Shown here: in pieces, positions 32,494 to 43,078 of the stretch | Position numbering within the stretch: position 1 is the first letter of the stretch | Layout of the letters: the number at the start of each line of letters is the position of its first letter | From: Ephemerocybe angulata | Lineage: Eukaryota; Basidiomycota; Agaricomycetes; Agaricales; Psathyrellaceae | Direction of reading: 5' to 3' | Length of the DNA stretch: 64,000 nucleotides | Assembly (NCBI GenBank): GCA_013368325.1 | Contig: JAACJK010000009.1 | Location: forward strand, 1-64,000 | Translations under genes and position numbers: made by a program | The notes under the pieces: generated by a model | Told to the model about the DNA's origin: nothing | Seen by the model: only the letters and a program-made list of their open reading frames with translations | The model's database searches: none

Positions 32494-32664
32494 CGTTGGC
32501 GTTGCGCACGACGCCGACGTCGACAGAGGATGGACGAAAGAGCGGGCGTCGCTGTTTGAATGGTGGTGGGAGGATTGAAGAATTGATAGGGACAAGTCCA
32601 AGCATAACGCTTGTCACTTTCTTCCTCACGCCCACCACCGCCGCTCTCCTTCCTCCCTCCGCCT
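32494..32664. promoter_or_regulatory. Shared divergent promoter region of the glycan gene pair
   Basis: 171 bp separate the two start codons. No TATA box stands out. Pyrimidine-rich runs (CTCTCCTTCCTCCCTCC) precede the plus-strand start. The region must contain both 5' leaders, so the two transcripts may overlap. Confidence 0.45.
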
Positions 32665-34545
32665 ATGCAGCGCCGCCAGACCCGCGGTCAGGCATACATA
32701 ACGCCCCCAAGCCACCACAATATGGGCTCAGACCTCGACAAAAGTCCCCGGCGCAGACTCGGCCTCAGCAACAGGATCTGGCTCATCCTCCTCGGCCTCG
32801 TTGCAGTCGTGACTGTCACCCATTTCATCGTTCTTCCGAGCTCAAATACCCTGCCAAATGCGCCGACATACTCAAATGCAAATCTCGCTGCGAAGAACTA
32901 CTTCAATGTCACCGATCTTGGGCCCAACCCGTTCGAGTTCTGCCCCTCGTATGGACCGGGAGATGAGCTGGGTGACAAGTACGGCGCAAGCGTGCTTTCC
33001 TCGAGTCGCTTGAATGTCGGCAGCGGCGCTCGGGTCCAGCGAGTCCTGAACAAGGCGCTCGCTGGCCAGCCAGTCACTATCAGTGTACTTGGCGGCTCCA
33101 GTGCGTTCTATCTCATCCTCCGCCTGATTTATGCGCTAACGCGTCGCTCCTTTAGTTTCTGCGTGTCACGGTGCTGGCGACGATCCTATATCACCTCGCT
33201 GCTACCCCTCGAAGTTCTTCCAGTGGTGGAACACCGTCTTCCCACATCCAGCAACGGAACTGACCAACGGCGCCATGCGAAAGACGAACTCCGGCTACTT
33301 TGGCTACTGCAACTCGCACCACCTCCCCGACATCACAGATCTGGTTATCATTGAACTCGATACCGAAGACTCTCCGTGAGTGCTCTATATGCTTGTACAG
33401 CGCTCTGACCCTAATACCTTTACAGCGAGAAGGAGATGATGGAACACTTCGAGACGCTCGTCCGCTCCATTCTGATCCGCCCCGACCAGCCAGCCGTCGT
33501 ACTCCTTGGTCATTTCTCGCCTCAGATACACCAGTCCTACGGCTTCGCCGGCCCTGACCACTGGCACAACCTCGTAGCTCAATTCTACGACGTCCCCCAT
33601 ATCACCATCAAGCCGACGCTATTCCCGCAATACATGGAGGAGCCGGCTTCCATCAACAAGTACTTCGTAGACCCCGTCCTCGCTAACCCCAGCGGACACG
33701 AACTTCTTAGCGAAATGCTCGTAGCCTACTTCCAGAGCCAGATCTGCGTGGCGTGGGACGTGGCTCGGGGTGCTTCGTATGACGCCGTCCCAGCTCACAA
33801 GCCTGGAGAGAAGGGCAGCGGCGATGCTCACGGGTTGTTCGGCGGAGTAGGGCAGAGGAAGGGCGTCCCTGAGCCCGGAGGAGAGAAGAAGGACGATGCC
33901 AAGACGGACGATAAGGACGAGGTTGAAGGTGTCGCTGGAGAGAGGAAGAAGATCAAGGGGCTGCCGATGGTCCAGCAATACCAGGTCCCCAGTGCTAGAA
34001 TCAACACCAGGCCGAACAGTGGGCGGAAGTTCGAGGAGATCTCACCGTTCTGTGTCTCTGCTAATGACCTCATCAACCCTTTGCCTCCGTCGCTGTTCTA
34101 CGGCTCGGGCTGGTACGCGCACCACCCATCGACGTCGGGCGGAGGTTCGTCATTGACGACCACAGCGCACTATTGGTACTCGACGCTCCCGACCAGCAGG
34201 CTCAGGATCCCTATGCAAGTGGGCGCTGGAGATATCGCCATCTATTACTTGAAGGAACCCGTTAGCAAGATCGGAGAAGGCAGCTCGGTTGAGTGTTGGG
34301 TCGACGACAACTATGCAGGCGCAAAGATTGTTGAGAACGCTGCTGACATCGGAGAACCCACGCCTGCGTATGTCTCTTTCCTCGTACCACCTAATCTTCA
34401 CATACTAACCATTTTGTACCTTCTTAGCCTGGCTATCATCGATCAGTTCGTCAGCAGGGGATCGCATTTCGTAGAATGCCAATTGATGGGCGAGGAGGGC
34501 CAGGGCGTACATGCCTTCAAACTTATTGGAGTCTTCTCCACGTAA
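32665..34545 (+). CDS. SGNH/GDSL-hydrolase-like type II membrane protein
   Basis: 571 residues from ATG 32665 (MQRRQTRGQ). Introns 33101-33155, 33376-33425 and 34368-34427 all keep phase. A membrane anchor (IWLILLGLVAVVTVTHFIVL) lies at residues about 35-55. The SGNH block I, VLGGSISACHGAG, is completed across the first intron and carries the nucleophile serine. A later NPSGHELLS segment fits block V with its histidine. The middle has an acidic/lysine-rich insert (GEKKDDAKTDDKDEVEG). SGNH proteins are esterases or acetylhydrolases and, in fungi, often act on cell-surface glycans. The divergent neighbour is a mannosyltransferase, so a shared role in glycan modification in the secretory pathway is plausible but inferred. 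Confidence 0.8.
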
Positions 34546-34941
34546 GACAGACAGGAACTTCTGCTCGGAAAATGGACTTGAATTCAAGTAGCCGATGTGC
34601 ACCTACATATACCGTTACGCTGTTGGCTGAAGCATGCAGCACCTTAACTTATGGATTTGTAATTGGTAGAGCGGCTTGGGGCTCAGTAATGATAGAGAAT
34701 AATACCACTGTGACTGGCCTGTAGCGCCGTAGAGGAACAGCGAGACTTACCAGATGTACTGGCACTCAAGTGAAGCAAAGCAGCTTGGGACCTGCACTGA
34801 GATTCTGAAGTGCGTACGTAGCACCCTGGAGGAGGCTGGCAGCCTCCGCTCTGACTTTGGGCGCCTTTTGGGTGCGATGGGGTCAAAGCGGCGCGCAACG
34901 CCGCCATTCCTCCTGGTACGGCGACTGAGGCAGCACCATAT
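34546..34941. other. Spacer before tRNA-Ala copy 2
   Basis: 3' end of the SGNH gene, then GC-rich DNA with GGCGCGCAACGCCGCC. No gene seen. Confidence 0.5.
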
Positions 34942-35013
34942 GGGCTCTTGGCACAGGGGTAGCGCGCACGCTTCGCATGCGTGAGGTCGTGGGTTCAATT
35001 CCCACAGTGTCCA
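34942..35013 (+). tRNA. tRNA-Ala (CGC), copy 2
   Basis: Identical over 72 nt to copies 1 and 3, followed directly by TTTTTT. Its upstream flank differs from theirs except for CATATGG or TATATGG at the 5' end, so the tRNA itself rather than a long segment is shared. Confidence 0.9.
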
Positions 35014-35592
35014 TTTTTTGCTTCTCCCAGATGAGGCTGCGAGCGGCTCCAGGGACTTAGAGCTAGAGCCTAGTAGCATGACAGCGCTTGCCACTCCCTG
35101 CGTGGCCTTGACCTTCATCTGTTTTTATTTATCGAAGCAATCCAACAATCACCCTGCCTCCACCAGTCTTATTTAGATCTACCGGTTGAAGCCCGGAATA
35201 CTTGACCTTGACTTGACCGCGAAAAAAAGACATTGCCATGAGACGCAGAAGTTGAAAGAACACTCATATCCACCCTCTGGCACCATGCATTTCGACCTTC
35301 CTGGAACCAGTAGACAGGAAGAGTATATAGCACAAGTCGTGAAAGCTGGCTAACCTGCCTCGCGTTTCAGAGCCCTTCAACTCTCCTTCCGACCTCGCAG
35401 ATCCTATTCCTGTGTGTCAGCTGCCATTCAACCGCTGTCCGCTCTACTATCGTTCGCAATGGCGCTTTCTGATCTTAGGCGCCCAACGACGGCCGGCGGG
35501 CCGGCGGAATGAAAAATATCTGACGCGCGGGGCGCGCGTCAACTCTCGTGCTTTCCTTCCACCACCATTCACCTCCACCCTCCACACACGCT
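35014..35592. other. Intergenic region upstream of the third coiled-coil F-box gene
   Basis: No gene seen. TTAGGCGCCC at about 35477 is a variant of the recurring GGGCGCTTA motif about 110 bp before the F-box start. Confidence 0.5.
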
Positions 35593-37191
35593 ATGATCCC
35601 AGATAACCTTTCGCGTGTTCTCGAGTCAAATGATGTCCCCACATCGTTCGAAATCGACGCCCTCCAAGCGGGTGCTGCCGAGCTGAAAGCCCAATCTCGC
35701 GCACTTCGGAAACAGCTGAGAAAAGTCGAGGCCCGCCTCAACAAGCACCTCGGTGCCTTATCCACCATCCGTCGCATCCCAAACGAAATCATCGGAGAAA
35801 TTCTCGCCTACGCTCTAGGAACCCCGACGGCGATGGACAAGCATGGGAGGGCGGCGGTGTTGAATATGGGGCTCGTGTGTCGAAGTTGGCGGATCGCTTC
35901 GCTTTTGACTCACGAGCTGTGGGGAAACGTTCACATACGGACCAGCGAAGAGCTTAGCGGGTCGTACGAAAATATCAAGCGGTGGCTTGGGCGTTCTGGA
36001 GCTCTTCCCAAGTCGCTCCATCTGTATTATAATGCACCCCAATCAGGGAGAGACGACCATCTCCTCAGCCCAACCACACTCAGGCTGCTGACCGACGGCC
36101 CACCCCTGGACCACCTCTCCTTCGGGTGCGAATATAGGGCTAGTCTGGAAGAATTCCTTTTCCACTTCCAACTTAATCGACAGGGCGCACCGCACCGTCC
36201 ATGGGACAATCTGCGGTCGCTGGACATGACTGTCACGGGCGACTTCGACGACATCTGGTGGTTCGACACAGAGGATGCTTCGAATAGCATCTTCAACTAT
36301 CTACCGCCTATCACTGCATTCAAGCTCTACTTCTCTGACGAAGACGTTCTTTTCCACACCGGGCGGTGGCCGGGGAGCTTGAGGCTCAACATACCACCTG
36401 CCCTACTAGAACGCCTAACTTCCTTCGACATTTCGTGCGGTTGGTCCGGACCACATATTCCCGCCATGCTTCAACACTGTTCGAACCTTGAACATCTTTC
36501 GGTGGATCTCGCTTATATGAAGCTGGATATGGAAGATGAAGACATTGCAGAGCAGCCGTTCCCTTTGGATGGTATCCTTCTCCCGAAGCTGCGCACGCTG
36601 CAGCTCCGGAGACACAGCGAAGACGTTCACATCCTGGACCATCTCATCGCCCCCGCTCTCACCTCTCTCGACATTGGTCTTGGTGGATACCAAATCGCAC
36701 GAGAGGAAGTGGAAACAGATGGCACAGAGGAAGACAAGCATTTTGTCGTCGACTCTGTCGTAAGTTTCATCCAGAAACGGTCCAAGTGCCAGGCAAATTT
36801 GCGGTCTCTGCGTCTGTACGACGTAGATCTCGCCGATCCTGAAGACCTCATTAAACTTATGGACGCATTCCCCTCCCTCACGCATCTCACCCTCGACAAA
36901 GTCACCCTCCCTCCCGATGATGACTTCTGGTCCCCGCTGGAGGAACGGAAGTACCTCACCAACCTCGAGCACCTCGAGGTCCTTCAAGTTGATTTCGCGC
37001 GGTCCCGGCATACCATCGTGGATATCTTCGACATGCTCGCAGAGCGGGGCCCACTGCGGTGCAAAGTTGTCATGTCTTTCGAAACGGACCAAGTTCAGGT
37101 AGCGAGTGCATACTGGGACTACCTTTCTGAGACGAAAGACTGTGGGATTGACTTTAGGATTGTGCCTGTCGACGACCATGATGACGAATAA
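35593..37191 (+). CDS. F-box protein, coiled-coil subfamily, member 3
   Basis: 532 residues from ATG 35593 (MIPDNLSRVLESNDVPTSF). Coiled coil (ELKAQSRALRKQLRKVEARLNK), F-box LSTIRRIPNEIIGEILAYAL, VCRSWRIASLLTHELW, then LRR-like text with the blocks HRPWDNLRSLDM, IFNYLPPITAF, GPHIPAMLQHCSNLEHL and GILLPKLRTLQL shared with the two minus-strand members 5-9 kb upstream. Opposite orientation to them and more diverged. Single exon, intact. It lies between the inverted decarboxylase copies, as they do. Confidence 0.85.
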   Translation: MIPDNLSRVLESNDVPTSFEIDALQAGAAELKAQSRALRKQLRKVEARLNKHLGALSTIRRIPNEIIGEILAYALGTPTAMDKHGRAAVLNMGLVCRSWRIASLLTHELWGNVHIRTSEELSGSYENIKRWLGRSGALPKSLHLYYNAPQSGRDDHLLSPTTLRLLTDGPPLDHLSFGCEYRASLEEFLFHFQLNRQGAPHRPWDNLRSLDMTVTGDFDDIWWFDTEDASNSIFNYLPPITAFKLYFSDEDVLFHTGRWPGSLRLNIPPALLERLTSFDISCGWSGPHIPAMLQHCSNLEHLSVDLAYMKLDMEDEDIAEQPFPLDGILLPKLRTLQLRRHSEDVHILDHLIAPALTSLDIGLGGYQIAREEVETDGTEEDKHFVVDSVVSFIQKRSKCQANLRSLRLYDVDLADPEDLIKLMDAFPSLTHLTLDKVTLPPDDDFWSPLEERKYLTNLEHLEVLQVDFARSRHTIVDIFDMLAERGPLRCKVVMSFETDQVQVASAYWDYLSETKDCGIDFRIVPVDDHDDE

Positions 37192-37584
37192 ATTTGAGTA
37201 TAGTCTGCATTTGGAGGGCTGACTGAGCGTGCTATTACCCTTAGACGCTAAAACAGAGGAAACAGCCCCTGAGGCTGAACTTGGACTCGTTACGGTGCCA
37301 TGAAGTCCGTTGGTGAGCCGACAGGTTCAGTGAAGGGTTCATGACGTGCCGCCCAAGGAATCATTACAAGCGCCCGTCCAAGGCCGACGAGCGCTTATTG
37401 ATTGAACCAAGTTGTTCGTGCTTCAGTCGAACAAGAAAGGTGGTGTTACACACAAAATTCGTAGTTACATTGATATCAAAAGGTTCGCAAGTCATAGAGG
37501 ATCGTATGGAACGTCAATGAAACCAGACGACAGTCGGGAAGAGGGGTGAACGGTAAAAAATCCATGGAAATGAGAGCAACCAAA
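37192..37584. other. Intergenic region and distal edge of the inverted duplication
   Basis: 37368-37402 carries AAGCGCCCGTCC...GACGAGCGCTTATTG, the inverted counterpart of 25449-25485. No gene seen. Confidence 0.55.
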
Positions 37585-39172
37585 TTAGCACTCGTCAGCG
37601 TCGTCACCGACGATGGCCGTGGCGATAACGGTACCCATCGGGGTGGGCTGGGGGTCATTCTGGTGCTGGGCTGCATTCACAGCCCAGTCCGCCAAGGTAA
37701 CCTTGCCATTCTGGAATACCATTATATGGGTGGACCCGCCAAACTCGAAATGCCCAATCTCGGTTCCTCGGGTGATGTCCAGCGGCGGGCTACCGCTGGG
37801 GACGAGACAATCAGGCGCAATGACACAGGTGGAAACCTCCACCATGCCAATGCAGATCAAGGCGACATACCCGCAGGTTGGGTGCTTGAAAATGAAGATG
37901 GCGCGGGAAGCAACGTGTCCGAGGTACGGCTGGGACTCCGTGCCTTCCCAGGTGCCGACGCCTTCTCCCTGATCAGGGCGCTGAGCGAAGTAGGTGCCGG
38001 GCTGGACCCAAGACTCGATGAGCTGGCCGTCGAGCGGGGCGCTCCAGCGGTGGTAGTGAGTGGCAGAGAGGAAGCCTTGGTAAACCTGCCCACCGGTGAA
38101 GAGGTCGGCCTTGTCCTGTTGACCGCCAAAGAGATCGAAGAGGGAGTACTCCACATCCTTGATCCAAAACGGCGTCTCGGCATCCACATTGTTGGCGTAT
38201 GACCAGGGCGTCGTCTCGCAACCGACGTCAACAGATACGGTTGGGTCGCCCAGGAACGGGCGCGCACCTGGGACGAAAGGACGGATGAAGAAATCGTTCC
38301 ACGACTCGTAGCCGAACCCCTGCTCGGTGGGATCATACGACATCTGGTTCCATACGCCAGCAGCGAACGCGGCCTGGGAGATCCACGATCCTTGCTTCTC
38401 GGGGTTCTGGATGTCGAGTTTATCGAGAGATTGGGGGCTCTTGAGGAATGAGTTCCAGGCGTCCAGAACCAATTTGAACTGGGCGTTGAAGGTCGAATCG
38501 TGGAATAAGTCGGCGCCAGAGGGAGTACCCATCGCGACAGCGAGCAGGCCATTCATGGGGGTTCCGACCTGGGCAGTGTCGTTGAACGAGGGCGTTGTGT
38601 TAATGATCTCGTTGAGGTACGTGAAGAAGTCGTCGTAACTATAGACAGTGGTGTCACCGAAAGCCTGTATCTCAGCGATGGTGGCTGGGTCACAAGTGGC
38701 TATAAAGGCGTTGGCCTCGTCCAGCATGCGGTTGACCAGCATACGATAAATGCCATTCGCCTCGATAAATTGTTTGAAGGTGGAGATAGTGTCATGAACG
38801 GGTCGTAGGGCGTTTTGGGCACGGAGAGTTTCAATATGCTGCCTGAGCGGGACGAGGTATTTGACTGTAGCGTAAACTCGGTTAGGAACCCAGAATCCCA
38901 TCTGGATGGGTCCATCCTTCTCCAATGTGAGCAGTTGACGGCCTGTCGTCTCCAAGCGGGGAGTAGCAGTATTGGCGGGGATGGGACCCATGGATATAGC
39001 TGCGTTACCGGCATATCAGTTCCAAGTTCGTTCATTTGACAACGAGCAGCTCACCGTTAGGACGTTTTCTGAAGATGGAGATGAGTGATAGCAAAGCAAG
39101 ACTTGCTGGTAGGAAGACATGGGCTTGGAGCCCGTTAAACGCTTTGGCCAGGATGGTTCCTATCGCGGACAT
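37585..39172 (-). CDS. Phosphatidylserine decarboxylase-family protein (PsiD-like), copy B, membrane-anchored
   Basis: A 510-residue protein in two exons: 39172-39055, intron 39000-39054 (GTGAGC...GCAG, 55 nt), 38999-37585. The first exon encodes MSAIGTILAKAFNG and a hydrophobic helix (FLPASLALLSLISIF) followed by RKRP, a likely membrane anchor that copy A has lost. The rest is over 90 percent identical to copy A by eye, including the GGST pyruvoyl-forming site (FEFGGSTHIMVF). It differs at the C-terminus (VGDDADEC). The superfamily removes CO2 from phosphatidylserine or from aromatic amino acids; the N-terminal extension and close match to the PsiD-like branch favour a small amine-forming role, unproven. 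It lies inverted with respect to copy A, 12.4 kb away. Confidence 0.88.
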
Positions 39173-40433
39173 TGTGGTGCGGGTGCGTAAGTCAGCAGGA
39201 CTAGGATATGAGAGAGAAAATGTTCGACGGAAGGGAGAACAGACGGTGGGAAGGGGCTTGGAATGCAACTGTCTTCAAGAAGACTGCCGCGTCCCGCTCA
39301 GCCATATCTTCTCGTACCTGGCAGATAGGGCCTGACCGTTTTGGCGATTCGATAACAATACATTGGCCACGAAATTAGACTACAGACGGAGCCTAGGCTG
39401 AACTTTGAACGCATTTCTGGCAGGGCGAATGTCGGAGGTATGCAGGCGCCGCTCGTTAGTGGCTGCTAGTAACGGGCACATTGCTCGATCCTACTAAGCG
39501 CCCGTGACCTGTCCTCTGATGTGCCATGTACGCTGCGGGCGACGTTGACAGATACGCACAAGATTCGCAACGTTCCTGCAGGCTGAATTCCATATCTGCG
39601 GGAGCGTGTCTATCAGCTGCCCGATAAGCACCATGGCAAGCGGTCAGGAGTGGTGGTTATGGTCAGCGGTGGATAACTTTGGTCGAAGGGAAAGATCATG
39701 CCGGGTTCTCCTTCTTTAATAATAGCGCAACGTATGAGATCACATGGAAAAAGGAACTGGCCTCAACACAGTACACAAGTATAGGACTCCTCCTACTGGT
39801 CCTCCCTATGGTATAGGAGTGAATTCAAGCTTAAAGGCCATATAATAAGACTGCGCACCGTGGTACCTCTGTGTAACCTGCAATGCCTCTCCACGGTGCC
39901 ATGTCCCCGAACCTATGAATAGCATCGACTCCTTTTTCGTTCACGCGTTTGACTGATACCGTATACCCCGCTCAGTGCTCGTGGCTTCAAAGGATCCTTC
40001 TATGTAGAACATTTCAGTCTCCCGAGTTTTAGCTCCGCGTCCTGCCCACTCAATTCAGTTTGTTGGGGAGAAAATCCAAGGAAAACGTCTCTCAATTGAA
40101 GATATGGCATCGCAATGGCATCGTACCTGCGTCGTATCGAGAACTTCGGAAGGGTTACGGAACGCAAGAGCTTCAAGAAGGGAACTTGAAGGAACTAAAT
40201 GGGCGTCTGACGTCGAGAACACCGCGGTTTACCTGGTCTAGAGACTAGCAGTGGGTCTGTCAGGTGCCTCCCCAGTTCCCAGGATGAACGAGGGTTGTGA
40301 GTTGCTTGTGACCGGAGGCACTCATAGGACGACAAGGAGAGGATGGTGGTCGGAAGCAAGCTGTGCTTCTCCACCGGGCGAGGATGAACTCCGCCCATTG
40401 AACGGGAAAGGGAGAGGATCACGGGAAATATAT
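39173..40433. other. Intergenic region upstream of copy B and before tRNA-Ala copy 3
   Basis: 39173 to about 39620 is the inverted partner of about 23570-23130, including GGGCGCTTA (minus strand, 39495). From about 40280 to the tRNA the sequence matches 21590-21731 upstream of tRNA copy 1. No gene seen. Confidence 0.55.
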
Positions 40434-40505
40434 GGGCTCTTGGCACAGGGGTAGCGCGCACGCTTCGCATGCGTGAGGTCGTGGGTTCAATTCCCACAGT
40501 GTCCA
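40434..40505 (+). tRNA. tRNA-Ala (CGC), copy 3
   Basis: Same 72 nt as copies 1 and 2, with the C/T-rich terminator CTCTTTTTTCTTTTTT. About 140 bp upstream (GAGTTGCTTGTGACCGGAGG, GAACGGGAAAGGGAGAGGA) is homologous to the flank of copy 1, so these two arose by a segmental copy in the same orientation. Confidence 0.9.
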
Positions 40506-41005
40506 CTCTTTTTTCTTTTTTCTCCCTTGAAAGCGGAATGAGGACTACTTATTCTAGGATGGAATAGTCAGAGGTTCTTGGGGCCGGAAGCTGACCCTGC
40601 CTTGTCGAACCCTCCAGCTTTTGTTTTCCTCCACATAAGACTTAAGTGCTATAATACTCCTTCTTGGCAAAGGGGCAAGGATGTCTATGAGGTACGTCCC
40701 ATGCCTTGTCACCAAACTGCTACCATCGGGCAGGCTCGCTACGGTTTGGTTGAAGCTTCAGTTTTCTATTGTAATAGTTGGTATACAAGTTCATCAAGAA
40801 TAAATAAATAATAGTTTAGTGGCTCGTGTCATTAATGGAACGAATGCACTACATCTGCATCGATACCCATCAAAATGGTTGCCTAAACTTTTCAAATCGC
40901 TTCCACAACGATGGGGTAAGAGAGTACCAAGTACCTTTTACCCCAAGCGTCTGAAGAGCTGGGCACCTTGCCCAAATGGTGGTAAGTGCCTTCCAGAAGC
41001 TACTT
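40506..41005. other. Spacer containing a frameshifted F-box tail
   Basis: On the minus strand from about 41000 the frame SSFWKALTTIWARCPALQ continues the C-terminus of the adjacent F-box gene out of frame. The rest is AT-rich without a gene. Confidence 0.5.
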
Positions 41006-42553
41006 TTATCTTAGGACTAGTTTATCCAATGACGGAAACGCAGAAGCGATGGAAATCGCTGCGGCAGGGGATACATAAACCGGTACCGGGTGGTAGCCAA
41101 AATGACCTGACTTGGGTATAGGTGTTCCTTTATGGACCGTGAAATGCAGGGAGGTAACTGAGGAAAGGCATGAGATGGCCTTGTACAACTCGTCCGCAGT
41201 GCCTTTAGCAGGGCTTCCAGCTTCGTCCCCTGTTGTGCAAAGCCAGTCTGCCAGGTGTTCCTCGTACGCGAGGGAAAGCGAGATGTGCCGGGGAGCTGCG
41301 GCGCATTTGGGGAGGAGGGAAAGGATGGCCGTTACTTTGGCAAGGTCTTGAGGATTTTCCGAGATGGTTAAGCTCTCGAGGACTGGAAGGGTGATTGACG
41401 CCTCGAGAAGGGGGCAAAGAATGCCTGTGTTTGCAACGATGCTGCGGAGGTTGGGAAGGTGGGTGGTGGAGGGGTCTTCCGAGTATCTCGGGTCGATGAG
41501 AAGCGGGACAGCCCCGGAGTTCTCGTGGATAAGCAGCGTGAGGTCGGAAAGGGAGGTGTTCTGCCGTAGGAAAGCCATTATAGCCTGGGCCGGGATTTCC
41601 TTCCCTTCGAGGTTGAAATGAGTCAGTTGGGTGAATCTCCAGGTCCGCAGCACTGCATGCCAGTCAGGCGCAGTGAGATCAGCGTTATTGATATGCAACT
41701 GCGTCAAGGACCCAACTGAACTACGGACAAAGCGGTCCAGGCTGGAAAAGACAACCGGGTGGAATATGCCCCCGAAAAGGTGGAGCGATGAGAGCCGGGT
41801 GTCTGTTATAGCCGCGTTGACCGTATCGAGTACGAATACTCGAGGGGTGAGCTTATTTCGCACCCTCCACCCTAGCTCATCAACCCACTCTGCGAAGGGC
41901 GTATAAGCATCAGGCTCTGCACAACCAAGGGGCTGAGGACGCTGCGAAGAAATAGTTAGGTTGCTCAGACTGTCTGCGAGATCATCAATCTGGGCATCGA
42001 CTGAAGCTGAAGTCACAGACACTCTTCCGGCCAGCGGAGAGCGCTCATGTACAAAAAGAGACGACGCAGATCCGCCGTAGAATGTACTCGGTGTCGGCGA
42101 TCTGAAGCCTACAAGCTCAAGCTCGACAGAAGGGTGTCCAGCCACGATGTCGAGCAGCCTCCGAAGTGCTCGTGTCCACGCAGCTAGGTCGGTTGGTCGC
42201 CACTGGGTCCACTGAGGGTGGACCTTCAAGGTGCAAACGAAGGTGCAAACCCCATCCAATCGCCCCGACTCTGAGAAGAAGTGGTGGACACTCCAAATCG
42301 TGTCTACGTCGTCACACGGCGTAGTTGTGAAGAACACCTTCCGTGAACTCGCATGTTCGAAGGTGTTGAGCATCAGGACGCGGTCTTTCTTTGCCCTCGC
42401 AAGGAGTCGAACCATTACGTTTGAAACGAGGGGCCGGACTGCGTAGTAGAGTGCTTTGCACGTCACGACCATCTGGAGGTCCCGAAGAGACGTTGTGCTG
42501 CCTACTCGGATGTGCGAGGCGATTTCGTTCAAGATTTCACCGGGGCAGTCCAT
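41006..42553 (-). CDS. F-box protein, MDxPEEI subfamily, member 1, C-terminally truncated
   Basis: 515 residues from ATG 42553 (MDCPGEILNEIASHIR). The F-box is at the extreme N-terminus (MDCPGEILNEI..., then VVTCKALYYAVRPLV), followed by a long alpha/beta region with blocks shared in this subfamily: DTIWSVHHFFSESGRL, FHPVVFSSL, LTQLHINNADLTAPDWHAVL, and FPSLDKL. The stop at 41006 comes right after DKLVLR. Its paralogue at 48631 continues with an FWxxIRRVW tail there, and the equivalent tail is visible here just past the stop in another frame. So the last 40-60 residues are lost by a small frame change. It would act as an SCF substrate adaptor. Confidence 0.75.
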   Translation of the reverse strand: MDCPGEILNEIASHIRVGSTTSLRDLQMVVTCKALYYAVRPLVSNVMVRLLARAKKDRVLMLNTFEHASSRKVFFTTTPCDDVDTIWSVHHFFSESGRLDGVCTFVCTLKVHPQWTQWRPTDLAAWTRALRRLLDIVAGHPSVELELVGFRSPTPSTFYGGSASSLFVHERSPLAGRVSVTSASVDAQIDDLADSLSNLTISSQRPQPLGCAEPDAYTPFAEWVDELGWRVRNKLTPRVFVLDTVNAAITDTRLSSLHLFGGIFHPVVFSSLDRFVRSSVGSLTQLHINNADLTAPDWHAVLRTWRFTQLTHFNLEGKEIPAQAIMAFLRQNTSLSDLTLLIHENSGAVPLLIDPRYSEDPSTTHLPNLRSIVANTGILCPLLEASITLPVLESLTISENPQDLAKVTAILSLLPKCAAAPRHISLSLAYEEHLADWLCTTGDEAGSPAKGTADELYKAISCLSSVTSLHFTVHKGTPIPKSGHFGYHPVPVYVSPAAAISIASAFPSLDKLVLR

Positions 42554-43078
42554 CGGTGAGTGGGGAGGTGGAAGCAAGATGGAAGTGGGATAGTGTTGAT
42601 AATGTGGAGACTGAGAGAACTGGGCATCGTGGAAGGAAAAGACACCCCGCTCTATATAGGATATCGTGTGAGTCAGAGATCCGTGCCATCATCGGAGCCT
42701 TGCGGAGGTTCAATTTGAGCGCCGGAGCATGCCTGCAATCGAGGCTCATTTCCCCGGTTCCAGCAGAAGCTACCGCATAAGGAGGCTCCCAGACGCAAGA
42801 TACAAGTCTTATAGGGGGTATATAGCACAGAAGTCCCCTCAAACTCGCTCATCACGGTGTAACCTTATGCCGACCTGCACGGGCGCTTAAACCTCTCCGT
42901 TCCGTATCCGGCTGATGAGCTGGGTTTGAACGGCATTAAAGTGTGATGGCGATGCCTGTAATTCTCACCCTCGCCTGGTTCTCTTCCACCTCCATCTCGG
43001 TTCTCTAGCAACCTCATCATTTATCGCACTCTTCCTGACCACCACGGTCCACAACTGATCCCCTCTTCCTTCAGGTCT
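42554..43078. other. Divergent intergenic region between two F-box genes
   Basis: Contains GGGCGCTTAAA at 42881 about 200 bp before the plus-strand F-box start, and a CT-rich leader. No gene seen. Confidence 0.5.

Noticed and set aside
23760..39172. A psilocybin-type biosynthetic cluster
   Set aside because: Only the decarboxylase-like genes are present. No kinase, methyltransferase or P450 occurs in the window.
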